Positions 1-7,869 of a stretch of 64,000 nt of DNA are shown piece by piece. Origin of the DNA: Kuafuiihalomonas sp964473255 (lineage in GTDB: Bacteria > Myxococcota > Kuafuiibacteriia > Kuafuiibacteriales > Kuafuiibacteriaceae); NCBI GenBank assembly GCA_964473255.1, contig CAYYOT010000005.1, positions 1 through 64,000 of the forward strand. Reading direction: 5' to 3'. The notes below the pieces were generated by a model. It was not told where the DNA came from, did no database searches, and saw only the letters and a program-made list of their open reading frames with translations. The translations under genes and the position numbers were made by a program. Within the stretch, counting starts at the first letter, position 1. The number at the start of each line of letters is the position of its first letter.

Positions 1-16
1 CGTTTCGGGCATTGAT

Positions 17-496
17 TTAGATGCGTCCCGCCGCGCGTTCGGCGAGCACCGCATCGAGGGCGGCTCGATACTCGTTCGCGTAGCGTTCACGTGTATGAAA
101 CGCCCGGGCAAAGGTCCAGGCGTTGGCGGCGAGCTCGTGCAGCCGCGCCGTAGGCAGATCGGCCACCTCGCGCACTGCGGATTGGATGGTCTCGATCCGG
201 TCATCGCGCAATTGGATGCCGTAGTCCTCCCAGATTCGCACGCTGCTCTCGCGGGTCACGATGGGAATCAACCCTGCGTGCAAGCAAACGATGGCGCTTG
301 CGCCGCCGCCTTCAGAACAGGAGGGGTATACCAGTCCCACGCAGGAGTTCACCACATCGCGAAAGGTTTGGCTGCTGTTGTCCACCCACCCCACGGTATG
401 AATGTTGGGCGTGTGAAACAATTCGCGTGCGTAAGCGGTATAGAACTGCGGCTCCCGCGTGATGGGACCGCACCCCACCAGTTCGTATTCCGGCAT
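17..496 (-). CDS. Glycosyltransferase (GT4-like), C-terminal fragment
   Basis: About 160 residues read on the minus strand resemble the C-terminal half of a group 1 (GT-B fold) glycosyltransferase. They contain an ELVGCGP strand, a PNIHTVGWVD segment, then a YPSCSEGGGAS stretch, which is the family's donor-binding E-x-G-like region, and a helical tail. A complete enzyme is normally 350-400 residues, so the acceptor-binding N-terminal domain is missing. The ATG at 496 is only the first in-frame methionine of the fragment and is unlikely to be a true start, because recognisable family sequence already begins a few codons after it. The fragment ends at a proper TAA (17-19). It meets the broken pntB head-to-head at about 480-491. 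It is either a pseudogene remnant or half of a chimeric join. Confidence 0.6.
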   Translation of the reverse strand: MPEYELVGCGPITREPQFYTAYARELFHTPNIHTVGWVDNSSQTFRDVVNSCVGLVYPSCSEGGGASAIVCLHAGLIPIVTRESSVRIWEDYGIQLRDDRIETIQSAVREVADLPTARLHELAANAWTFARAFHTRERYANEYRAALDAVLAERAAGRI

Positions 497-1217
497 GGCG
501 GCATCGGCCGCCGGGTTCGTCATCGGCAACCCGTTGCTGATCGTCGCCGGGGCGATGGTCGGTTCGGCCGGGCTGATCCTCACCCAGATCATGTGCGTGG
601 CGATGAACCGATCGCTGGTCAACGTCCTCATGGGCGGCTTTGGAGCCGAAGACTCGGCGGGGACCGGCGGGGGCGGTGAGTACACGAACATCCAGCAAGC
701 CGGTCCCGAGGAAGCAGCCATGATCCTCGAGGACGCAGAGTCCGTGATCTTCGTTCCCGGCTATGGGCTCGCGGTCGCGCAGGCCCAGCACGCCGTTCGC
801 GAGCTGGCCAAGCTCTTGGAGGATCGCGGAACGACGGTGAAGTATGCGATTCACCCCGTGGCGGGCCGCATGCCCGGACACATGAACGTCCTTTTGGCCG
901 AAGCCGACGTGCCCTACGAGGAGCTGGTAGAGATGGACATCATCAATCCCGAGTTCAAGAACACCGACGTCGCCATCGTCCTGGGCGCCAACGACGTCGT
1001 GAACCCGGTGGCCGAATACGACAAGACGAGCCCGATCTACGGCATGCCGATCCTGAAGGCGCACGAGGCCCGGACCGTCTTCGTCGTGAAGCGCAGCCTG
1101 GGCGCCGGCTACGCCGGAATCAAGAACGAGCTGTTTGACGGCGACAACACGATGATGGTGTTCGGCGACGCGAAGAAGGTCATGCAGGACCTCATCAAGG
1201 AAGTGAAAGAACTCTGA
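459..1217 (+). CDS. pntB: NAD(P) transhydrogenase subunit beta, C-terminal fragment
   Basis: The product matches the last ~245 residues of PntB, the beta subunit of the proton-translocating transhydrogenase that moves hydride between NADH and NADP+ at the inner membrane. A hydrophobic segment (about residues 19-45) ending in IMCVAMNRS matches the last membrane helices. The NADP-binding domain III follows, with VPGYGLAVAQAQ (dinucleotide-binding loop), HPVAGRMPGHMNVLLAEA and KRSLGAGYAG. The full protein is about 460-480 residues, so the N-terminal membrane part is absent. The GTG at 459 is simply the first available start; homology begins near residue 9. No pntA lies beside it. The C-terminus and stop are intact. 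Confidence 0.85.
   Translation: MMGPHPTSSYSGMAASAAGFVIGNPLLIVAGAMVGSAGLILTQIMCVAMNRSLVNVLMGGFGAEDSAGTGGGGEYTNIQQAGPEEAAMILEDAESVIFVPGYGLAVAQAQHAVRELAKLLEDRGTTVKYAIHPVAGRMPGHMNVLLAEADVPYEELVEMDIINPEFKNTDVAIVLGANDVVNPVAEYDKTSPIYGMPILKAHEARTVFVVKRSLGAGYAGIKNELFDGDNTMMVFGDAKKVMQDLIKEVKEL
478..492. other. Breakpoint joining two truncated genes
   Basis: Within about 15 bases, recognisable glycosyltransferase sequence (minus strand) stops and recognisable PntB sequence (plus strand) starts mid-protein. Both genes lack their N-terminal halves at the same point. No insertion-sequence end, target duplication or repeat is visible. A genomic rearrangement or a chimeric assembly join would both look like this. 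The precise base cannot be fixed by eye. Confidence 0.6.
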
Positions 1218-1308
1218 GACCGCGCCGGACCGCGAAAACCTCTGGTGGCACGACGCTTTAACCACTCCCGGATTGCCTGAGCCGAATGGGTTCGGGCACG
1301 CTCCCTCG

Positions 1309-2625
1309 GTGGACGTCCGGCACGGGATCGCGCTTGCGGCTGCCTGTGCAGCGTGTGGTGAAGACATCATCGCGCGGGTCGCCGATGGAGGACGCGGCGA
1401 TGCCGCCGCCCCCATCGATGCGCGGGCCGAACCGGTCGAACGACCGCTGCTCGAAGATGGGCGGCCCTGGGCCCTGGCCGTCGATGACGTGGGGGTCGTC
1501 GTCGCCGGTGAGTTTCAAAGCAACATCTTCGTCCTCGAGCTCGATGCGTCGGGGGGCCTGAATCCCGCTTTCGGACAGGGCGGGCTCGTCGCCATGGACT
1601 TGCGGGGTCCCTTCAGTCCCCAGCTTCCGGAACTCTCTCGCAACCACGACGAGGCTCGGGTCGTGAAGCTAACGCCCGATTTCGTCTACGTGGCCGGTCA
1701 GGGAGTCGGCTACGACCGCGGCCACCTGGGCAACATGGCAGTCGTCCGGCTCACGCGGACCGGGAACGTCGACTCGAGCTTCGGCCAGGAGGGCGTGGTG
1801 GTGGTCGAGGCTGGGGCATGGACGCGAGCCGAAGACCTCGTGCTCGACGATGCTGGCCGGCTGTACGTCGTCGGCACGCTGGAACTGCCGGTGAGCGGGC
1901 GCAGAGACTTCGTCATCCTCCGATTGCTGCCCGACGGACGACTCGACCCGAGTTTTGCTTCGCCCGGCCGACCGGTCGGCGTCGTGATCGACGTCGGTGA
2001 CGATGACAACGGAGTCGTCGGAGCTCTCTTCGGCGACCGGTTGATCGTCGGGGGCGGCACCAACTTCACTCTGGTGCAGGTCGATGTGGACGGTCTCCGG
2101 CAGACCGACTTCGGCCGCGACGGCGTCTTCCGCCAAAGTCCCGGTCGCATGACGGCGGGCGCGGTCGTTCCCGAAGGCCTGATCGCCGCCGGTCTCGACC
2201 AGGTCAGCGCGGGAGGACCGTTCGTCAAGCTGGTTTGCTCGGGACCCGACGGCGACATCGTCGCGTGTCCCGGTGTCCCCGAAGTCACACGCATCCCCGT
2301 CCCCGGTCCGCCCGAGTCGATCCGCGCGGTCGTGCCCGAGCCGAGCGGAGCCCTCTCCATTTTGGTGACCATCGTCGAGGGCAACCGAGCCGCCCCCTTC
2401 GTGCTGCGATTGACGGCTGACGGCTCGCCCGATCCCGCACATGGCGTCGACGGCTGGCTCCGCTGGGACGTCCCGCTCGCGCGCTTAGAAGCCGCCGGTC
2501 CAGCGGCCTCCGGACGCTGTGGCGCGTGGACTGCCGACGGTCCGATATTCTGTGGTTACGGGGTGGCGCCGACGCTCACAAGGCCGGGAGCGGTCGTGGG
2601 ACGCCCTGCGGCCCCCACACCGTAA
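1309..2625 (+). CDS. Delta-60 repeat lipoprotein
   Basis: This is a probable secreted lipoprotein of about 438 residues. From the GTG at 1309 it begins with a short basic/His n-region, a hydrophobic stretch and the lipobox-like AAACAAC, giving a lipidated Cys near residue 12-15. The mature part carries at least five repeats of the form (L)xxDGxxDxxFGxxGxV, for example NPAFGQGGLV, DSSFGQEGVV and DPSFASPGRP. This is the delta-60 repeat of secreted beta-propeller-like proteins. An in-frame TTG exists at 1273, but it would place 12 extra residues before the signal. Function is unknown; a surface or periplasmic scaffold role is inferred from the fold. It is monocistronic, with rtcA 66 bases downstream. 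Confidence 0.7.
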   Translation: MDVRHGIALAAACAACGEDIIARVADGGRGDAAAPIDARAEPVERPLLEDGRPWALAVDDVGVVVAGEFQSNIFVLELDASGGLNPAFGQGGLVAMDLRGPFSPQLPELSRNHDEARVVKLTPDFVYVAGQGVGYDRGHLGNMAVVRLTRTGNVDSSFGQEGVVVVEAGAWTRAEDLVLDDAGRLYVVGTLELPVSGRRDFVILRLLPDGRLDPSFASPGRPVGVVIDVGDDDNGVVGALFGDRLIVGGGTNFTLVQVDVDGLRQTDFGRDGVFRQSPGRMTAGAVVPEGLIAAGLDQVSAGGPFVKLVCSGPDGDIVACPGVPEVTRIPVPGPPESIRAVVPEPSGALSILVTIVEGNRAAPFVLRLTADGSPDPAHGVDGWLRWDVPLARLEAAGPAASGRCGAWTADGPIFCGYGVAPTLTRPGAVVGRPAAPTP

Positions 2626-2691
2626 CCTGGACAAACGCGACAGGCAGTGCGAGGCACAAGGGTCGGGGCGGCGCGGGCCGTAAGCGAACCC

Positions 2692-3738
2692 ATGAGAATC
2701 ATTGACGGAGCGCGAGGTGAAGGCGGCGGTCAGGTTCTGCGTACGGCTCTGACCGCATCGCTCCTGCACGGCGAACCGATACGGATTCGCGACATTCGCG
2801 CCAACCGATCGAAGCCCGGATTGCTTCCCTCACACCTGGCGGCCGTCCGGGCGGCGGTCGAGATCTCGGGCGGACGCGTGAAGGGAGCCGAGCTTCGCTC
2901 GACCGAAGTCGAGTTTGCGCCGGGTCCGCTCCGTCCGGGCTCCTATCGGTTCGACATCGGCAGCGCCGGGAGTACGACTCTCCTGTTTCAGACGATCCTC
3001 CTGCCGATGCTTCAGGCCGACGGCGAGTTCGAACTCGTCTTCATCGGCGGGACCCACAACCCCAAGGCTCCGCCATTCGACTTTCTCGACCGGACCTACG
3101 TGCCCTTGCTGAGCAAGCTGGGAGCCGACGTCGAGGTCGAGCTGCTGCGTCCAGGGTTCGCTCCCAAAGGCGGGGGCGCGTTTCGTGCTCGCGTGCGCGG
3201 CGGTACGCTGAAGGGCGAGATCTGTCTCGAGGACCGGGGCGAGGTGCGGGCCACGCGAGTGCGGGCTCTCCTGTCCAAGCTGCCCGAGCACATCGCCGAG
3301 CGGGAGGTCGACCGGGTTCGGACCCGGCTGAGTCCGGCACCGACCGAAGTGCGGGTGGAGACGATCGCCAACGCCGCCGGACCGGGCAACGTGTTCATGA
3401 TCGAGCTCGAGACGGACGTCCTCACCGAGGTCTTCACATCGTTCGGTCGCCGCCACACTTCCCCGGAGCACATTGCCGACGAGGCCTGGGCCGAATCCGT
3501 CTTCTACCTCGAGAGCCAGGCGGTCGTCGGGCCCCACCTCGCGGATCAGCTCGTGCCCATCTTGGCCCTGCTCGGCCGGGGGAGTTTCTTCACGGTGTAT
3601 CCGACACTGCACACGCGGACTCAGGTCGACCTCGTGAACGAGCTCATGGACACCCCGCTTCGGGTCGAGGAAGTGAACGCGAAGACCTGGCGGATAGGCT
3701 GGCCGGCTGCGGTTGCTCTGACGAGGGCCGCGGGGTAG
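2692..3738 (+). CDS. rtcA: RNA 3'-terminal phosphate cyclase
   Basis: RtcA converts an RNA 3'-phosphate to a 2',3'-cyclic phosphate using ATP through a covalent enzyme-AMP intermediate. The sequence opens with the family hallmark GARGEGGGQVLRTAL and has the IRANRSKPGL segment and the FIGGTHNPKAPPFDF loop. Near the C-terminus it has the catalytic His region (TLHTRTQVDLV). Its ~348 residues are the usual family length. The ATG at 2692 was chosen because MRIIDGARGEGG is the canonical N-terminus; an upstream in-frame GTG at 2647 would add 15 residues of no family character. The usual partners RtcB (RNA ligase) and RtcR (sigma-54 activator) are not in the window. The nitroreductase-DUF924 gene starts 8 bases downstream and may be co-transcribed. 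Confidence 0.93.
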   Translation: MRIIDGARGEGGGQVLRTALTASLLHGEPIRIRDIRANRSKPGLLPSHLAAVRAAVEISGGRVKGAELRSTEVEFAPGPLRPGSYRFDIGSAGSTTLLFQTILLPMLQADGEFELVFIGGTHNPKAPPFDFLDRTYVPLLSKLGADVEVELLRPGFAPKGGGAFRARVRGGTLKGEICLEDRGEVRATRVRALLSKLPEHIAEREVDRVRTRLSPAPTEVRVETIANAAGPGNVFMIELETDVLTEVFTSFGRRHTSPEHIADEAWAESVFYLESQAVVGPHLADQLVPILALLGRGSFFTVYPTLHTRTQVDLVNELMDTPLRVEEVNAKTWRIGWPAAVALTRAAG

Positions 3739-3746
3739 CAGGACCC

Positions 3747-4943
3747 ATGAATCGGTCGGCCAGTCCCGAGCATGCGATCCACCCGCTGGTGGCCGCTCGG
3801 TGGAGCCCTCGGTCATTTTCCTCCAAGGCGGTCACCGTCCCCGAGCTGCGCGCCCTGCTCGAGGCCGCCCGCTGGGCCCCGTCGTCGCGAAACGAACAAC
3901 CCTGGCGCTTCATCGTCGCCCGCCGGGAAGACTCGGCGGCGTTCGAGGCCGCCTTGGGATGCTTGAATGAAGGTAACCGTCGTTGGGCAGCGACAGCCGG
4001 AGCGCTCCTCGTTGCCATTACGAAAGACCGCTTCGAGTACAAGGATCGTCCGAACCCGCACGCCGACCACGACGGGGGGAGCGCCGTGGCCCAGCTGGCG
4101 CTGCAGGCCACTTCCCTCGAGCTCGGCGTCCACCAAATGGCCGGCTACGACGCCGAACTCGCCCGACAGACCTACGCCATTCCCGAGGGGTACCGCAGCG
4201 TCTGCATGATCGCCGTCGGACACGTAGCCCCTCCCGACCATCTCCCGTCGGATCTGCAGGCCCGGGAAGCGGCCCAGCGAACGCGCCGGCGGCAATCGGA
4301 GTTCGTCTTCGCCGAGACCTTCGGTCGGGCGTGGACCCCGAGCGAGGAAGAAGGCGCTACCGCGGTGCTGGATTTTTGGTTTGGGCCCCTCGATGACAAT
4401 GGCCTGGCCGGCCCGGCCTTCTCCGGACGCTGGTGGAATGAAGACGAAGCGTTCGACGAGGAAGTACGAGTCCGCTTCGGCCCGGTCTACGAGGAACTCC
4501 GGCTGGGCGCGCACCACGAATGGCTGCACGGCGCACGAGGCCGGCTGGCCACGATCGTCTGCCTGGACCAGTTCACGCGAAACATGTTCCGGGGTACCGA
4601 GCGAGCCCACGAATCCGACGCTCGCGCGCTCGAGCTCGCCCTCGGCGCCATCGAGCTGGGCTTCGATCGTGCGCTGCCCACCGACATGCGGGTCTTCGCG
4701 TACCTGCCTTTGATGCACGCCGAAGACCTGGCGACCCAAGACGCTTGCTGCCGTCTCCTGAAGGACATGATGTCCGAGCTCGAAGGTGACGCTCGCGATC
4801 GGGTCGCGACGAACCACGACTTTGCCCTTCGGCATCGAGACGTGATCGCGCGGTTCGGTCGGTTTCCCCAGCGCAATGCCGCCCTGGGTCGCTCGACCAC
4901 CCCGAGCGAGCAGGCCTATCTCGACTCCGGACCGTCTTTCTGA
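3747..4943 (+). CDS. Nitroreductase-DUF924 fusion protein
   Basis: Two domains are fused in one 398-residue protein. Residues ~10-190 are an FMN-dependent nitroreductase, with HPLVAARWSPRSFS at the N-terminus, EAARWAPSSRNEQPWRF (the FMN phosphate-contact region), and a C-terminal SVCMIAVGH strand. Residues ~205-385 match DUF924, an all-helical TPR-like family of unknown function. That part has VLDFWFGPL, RWWNEDEAFD, IVCLDQFTRNMFRGT, DMRVFAYLPLMHAED and a final HRDVIARFGRFPQRN. No stop or frameshift separates the parts, and both look complete. DUF924 proteins normally stand alone at ~180-200 residues, so the fusion suggests that DUF924 works with a flavin oxidoreductase. Substrate is unknown. 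Confidence 0.85.
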   Translation: MNRSASPEHAIHPLVAARWSPRSFSSKAVTVPELRALLEAARWAPSSRNEQPWRFIVARREDSAAFEAALGCLNEGNRRWAATAGALLVAITKDRFEYKDRPNPHADHDGGSAVAQLALQATSLELGVHQMAGYDAELARQTYAIPEGYRSVCMIAVGHVAPPDHLPSDLQAREAAQRTRRRQSEFVFAETFGRAWTPSEEEGATAVLDFWFGPLDDNGLAGPAFSGRWWNEDEAFDEEVRVRFGPVYEELRLGAHHEWLHGARGRLATIVCLDQFTRNMFRGTERAHESDARALELALGAIELGFDRALPTDMRVFAYLPLMHAEDLATQDACCRLLKDMMSELEGDARDRVATNHDFALRHRDVIARFGRFPQRNAALGRSTTPSEQAYLDSGPSF

Positions 4944-4955
4944 GGTCGCTTCCGG

Positions 4956-6605
4956 TCAGTGAATCCCGCGCATCATCTTGCGCAGGACGGGAGTGAGCAC
5001 GACCAGCAACGTGCCGGTCACAACGGCCGCCGTGGTCAGGAGCAGGAAGAAACCAGGCAGCCCCGGAATGAGGTAGTCGAGCTCTCCATCTTTGAACTTG
5101 ACGGAAACCGTGGCCACGACTCCCGCGCAGAGGTTGGAGAGGGCGAGCGAGAAGAACCACAGACCCATCATCAGCGACTGAAGCCGTACCGGCGAAAGCT
5201 TGGTGACCATCGAAAGACCGACCGGCGACAGGCACAGCTCCCCCCACGTCACGACGACATAGAAGACGAAGAGGTACATCGGACTGGCCAAGCCCCCATC
5301 CCGGGCCTGCATCGCCCCGAAAACCATCGCGATGAACGCGAGCCCGAGCAGATACTGGCCCGCAGCAAACTTCATGGGAGTCGACAGATCCCGATTCTGC
5401 TTCTCGAGGTAGAGCCAGATCGCGGCAAAGACCGGGGCGAAGAGGAGGATGGCCAACGGGTTGACCGACTGAAGGTACGACGCAGGAAACTCCCAACCTC
5501 CGATCATTCGATTGGTACTTTCCTTGGCGAAGACGTTCAGGGTGCTTCCAGCCTGCTCGAAAGCGCTCCAGAACGCGATGTTACCCAGAAATGCCAAGAT
5601 GAATACGACGGCGAGCCGACTGCGTTCTTCCGACGCCTGGCGGCCCAAGAAAACGAAGACCGAGCCGAGAATGACCGCGGTGAAACTCAGTCCGAATCCG
5701 ACCTGGCCCGCCGTGGTCGATGTGAGCGTGGAGAAGCCGGTCGCGATGGGACCGAGACCCCCGCCCGCATACAGGACCAGCGGCACGCCGGGAATTCCGA
5801 CCAAGAGCGCGAGTAAGCCTACGAATCGCAAGGTGTCTCCTTGCGTCCACGAGATTCGAGGCGCATCGCCCACACCTTCGAGATACCGGTGGCGGAACGC
5901 ATAGTAGAACGCCAGGCCCGCGACCATGCCCACCGCCGCGGAACCGAACCCCCAGTGCCACCCCACCTTCTCGCCCAAGGTTCCGGCGACCAGTGGACTG
6001 AAGAGCGCGCCGAGGTTGATGCCCATGTAGAAAATTGTGAAGCCAGAGTCTCGCCGCGGATCGTTTTCTCGGTACAGCTGTCCGACCATCACCGATACGC
6101 AGGGCTTGAAGAAGCCTGTCCCGATGATGATCAGCGCCAATCCAAAGAGAAACATCAGCAGTGCGCCCGGAGAAGACTGCATGCTGACGGCAACGCCGGG
6201 CGTGATGGAGAAGAGCTCGGTCAGCGCGAGGGCGACGTGCCCCAGGGCGATGATCGTGCCACCGACCAGGAGGGACCGGTGGGTACCAAAGAACTGGTCG
6301 GCGATCATGCCCCCGAAGATCGAGGTGACATAGACCATGAACGTATAGACGCCGTAGAGGAGGTAGGCATCTTCTTTCTCCCAACCGAATCCTGGGTTGT
6401 AGTTGGCTTCTCCACCCTCGAGTGTGCGGGCCGTGGAAGCGACGAGGTACAGAACCAGGAGAGCTCGCATTCCGTAGTAGGAAAAGCGCTCCCACATCTC
6501 GGTGATGAACAGGACCCAAAGCCCGGGTGGCTGTTTCGTCTCGAACGGCTCGCTGGGACCACCCCCCGAAGTTCGAGCGGTCTCGGTTTCGGCTACGAAC
6601 GTCAC
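4956..6605 (-). CDS. Proton-dependent oligopeptide transporter (POT family)
   Basis: This inner-membrane major-facilitator-type carrier likely imports di/tripeptides with protons. The TM1 signature EMWERFSYYGMRALLVLYL carries the proton-coupling ExxERF motif. The second PTR2 signature is FYMGINLGALFSP. About 12-14 hydrophobic helices span the ~549 residues, and a C-terminal ELCLSPVGLSMVTKLSP helix is typical of POT proteins. The open frame continues far upstream, but the homologous part starts just after a GTG at 6605. Upstream sequence is Arg/Pro-rich and collides with the divergent ureohydrolase gene, so 6605 is preferred; the start is uncertain because no strong ribosome-binding site is seen. 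Confidence 0.88.
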   Translation of the reverse strand: MTFVAETETARTSGGGPSEPFETKQPPGLWVLFITEMWERFSYYGMRALLVLYLVASTARTLEGGEANYNPGFGWEKEDAYLLYGVYTFMVYVTSIFGGMIADQFFGTHRSLLVGGTIIALGHVALALTELFSITPGVAVSMQSSPGALLMFLFGLALIIIGTGFFKPCVSVMVGQLYRENDPRRDSGFTIFYMGINLGALFSPLVAGTLGEKVGWHWGFGSAAVGMVAGLAFYYAFRHRYLEGVGDAPRISWTQGDTLRFVGLLALLVGIPGVPLVLYAGGGLGPIATGFSTLTSTTAGQVGFGLSFTAVILGSVFVFLGRQASEERSRLAVVFILAFLGNIAFWSAFEQAGSTLNVFAKESTNRMIGGWEFPASYLQSVNPLAILLFAPVFAAIWLYLEKQNRDLSTPMKFAAGQYLLGLAFIAMVFGAMQARDGGLASPMYLFVFYVVVTWGELCLSPVGLSMVTKLSPVRLQSLMMGLWFFSLALSNLCAGVVATVSVKFKDGELDYLIPGLPGFFLLLTTAAVVTGTLLVVLTPVLRKMMRGIH

Positions 6606-6730
6606 TGCCAGGGGGTCCGTAAACCGGGCGGCCACAGGAGAGCAAGGTTCGACTGGGCCGGAGCCTCTGACGCGCTGCTCTCTCGGGGGAAGGTTCTTGA
6701 CTGAGCGCGCGTCTTCCCGACGCTCGAAGT

Positions 6731-7867
6731 ATGGCCTTGCCTTCGACCGCGGACCTCGCGCCGACTGACGCTCTGACCGAGCTTTCGCTCTACTTGCGTC
6801 CCCCGGGGGCTGGCGTCTACTCGGTCTCGACCGGCCGCGAGGAGATCGAGTCCGAGACTGTCGCCTACCTGGGCGGAACGACGAAGCCGTGGCGAGAGCA
6901 TCTCGCCGCCTTGCTTGACCTGCGCGGCCGGGACCGCGTAGCGCTGCTCGCCATTCCCAGCGATGGCGGCGCGGGGATCGTTCGCGGCGCTGCCTGGGGT
7001 CCACAGGCGATCCGGCGAGTCTTCGGATCCGCTCCAACGTTCGACCTCGGTGATGTGTTCACCGTCCCCCACTTCATCGACGACGAGATGCTCAGTGCCG
7101 ACCAGCGGGCCTCATCGCAGGATGCCCTCTACGCCGACCTCCCGGAGGCCGAGCGGCGCCCACTTCCCGTGAGTCCGCTGACCATGGCCGAGCGGGCACT
7201 TCGGCTGATCCATCACCTTCGACCGGATGTCCGCGTGCTGATCCTCGGCGGCGACCACACCGTCACGACCGCTCCCATAAGAACTCTTCTGTCGCCCGAC
7301 CCGGCCGACAACCAGGACTGCGCCATCGTGCACTTCGACGCTCACACCGACCTGCTTCCCGAGCGCCTGGGCGTCCGCAACTGCTTTGCCACCTGGGCCT
7401 ACCACGCCAACGTGCGCCTGGGAGGCGGCGAGCGGCTTCTGCAGCTGGGTATTCGGGCCTCGGGCCAGGGTCGCTCCCAATGGGAATCGCGACTCGGCGT
7501 CCGACAGGTCTGGGCCGAGGAAGCCCGGAGCATGTCGCCCGAGCAGCTGGCCGACGTGGTGATCGAGCACCTCGGACGGCTCGGAACGCGCCGGCTCTAC
7601 CTGAGCAACGACATCGACGGCACGGACTCCTACTGGGCGTCGGCTTGCGGGACGCCGGAACCGGGTGGCCTCGAGCCGGATCAGGTCGAGACCGTCATCC
7701 GCCGCTTGAGCGAAATGGAGAGGGTCGAAGTTCTCGGCGCCGACATCGTGGAGGTTGCTCCCGGTCTCTCCTTGAATCCGGAGGCTTCGGAGCGGACCGT
7801 CGCCACGGCGGCCCGCTACGCCCGCGCGAGCCTGGAGCTCCTGGCCGCCGACCGTGACCGCAACTGA
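6731..7867 (+). CDS. Ureohydrolase (arginase/agmatinase/formiminoglutamase) family protein
   Basis: This is a dimanganese amidinohydrolase that splits a guanidino-type C-N bond. The binuclear metal motifs are all present: LGGDHTVT, HFDAHTDLL and SNDIDGTDS, followed by the CGTPEPGGL active-site loop. At 378 residues it is longer than agmatinase (~300). The extra ~60 residues are N-terminal and resemble no motif I know. The substrate cannot be assigned (arginine, agmatine, guanidinobutyrate or formiminoglutamate). It lies divergent to the POT transporter, 125 bases apart, consistent with separate promoters. It converges with the TPR kinase gene, two bases away. Confidence 0.85.
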   Translation: MALPSTADLAPTDALTELSLYLRPPGAGVYSVSTGREEIESETVAYLGGTTKPWREHLAALLDLRGRDRVALLAIPSDGGAGIVRGAAWGPQAIRRVFGSAPTFDLGDVFTVPHFIDDEMLSADQRASSQDALYADLPEAERRPLPVSPLTMAERALRLIHHLRPDVRVLILGGDHTVTTAPIRTLLSPDPADNQDCAIVHFDAHTDLLPERLGVRNCFATWAYHANVRLGGGERLLQLGIRASGQGRSQWESRLGVRQVWAEEARSMSPEQLADVVIEHLGRLGTRRLYLSNDIDGTDSYWASACGTPEPGGLEPDQVETVIRRLSEMERVEVLGADIVEVAPGLSLNPEASERTVATAARYARASLELLAADRDRN

Positions 7868-7869
7868 CA

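Noticed and set aside
1248..1262. A third sigma-54 element (TGGCACG-ACGC-TTTA) before the delta-60 lipoprotein
   Set aside because: The -24 half is perfect but the -12 half lacks the invariant GC, so it should not be recognised.
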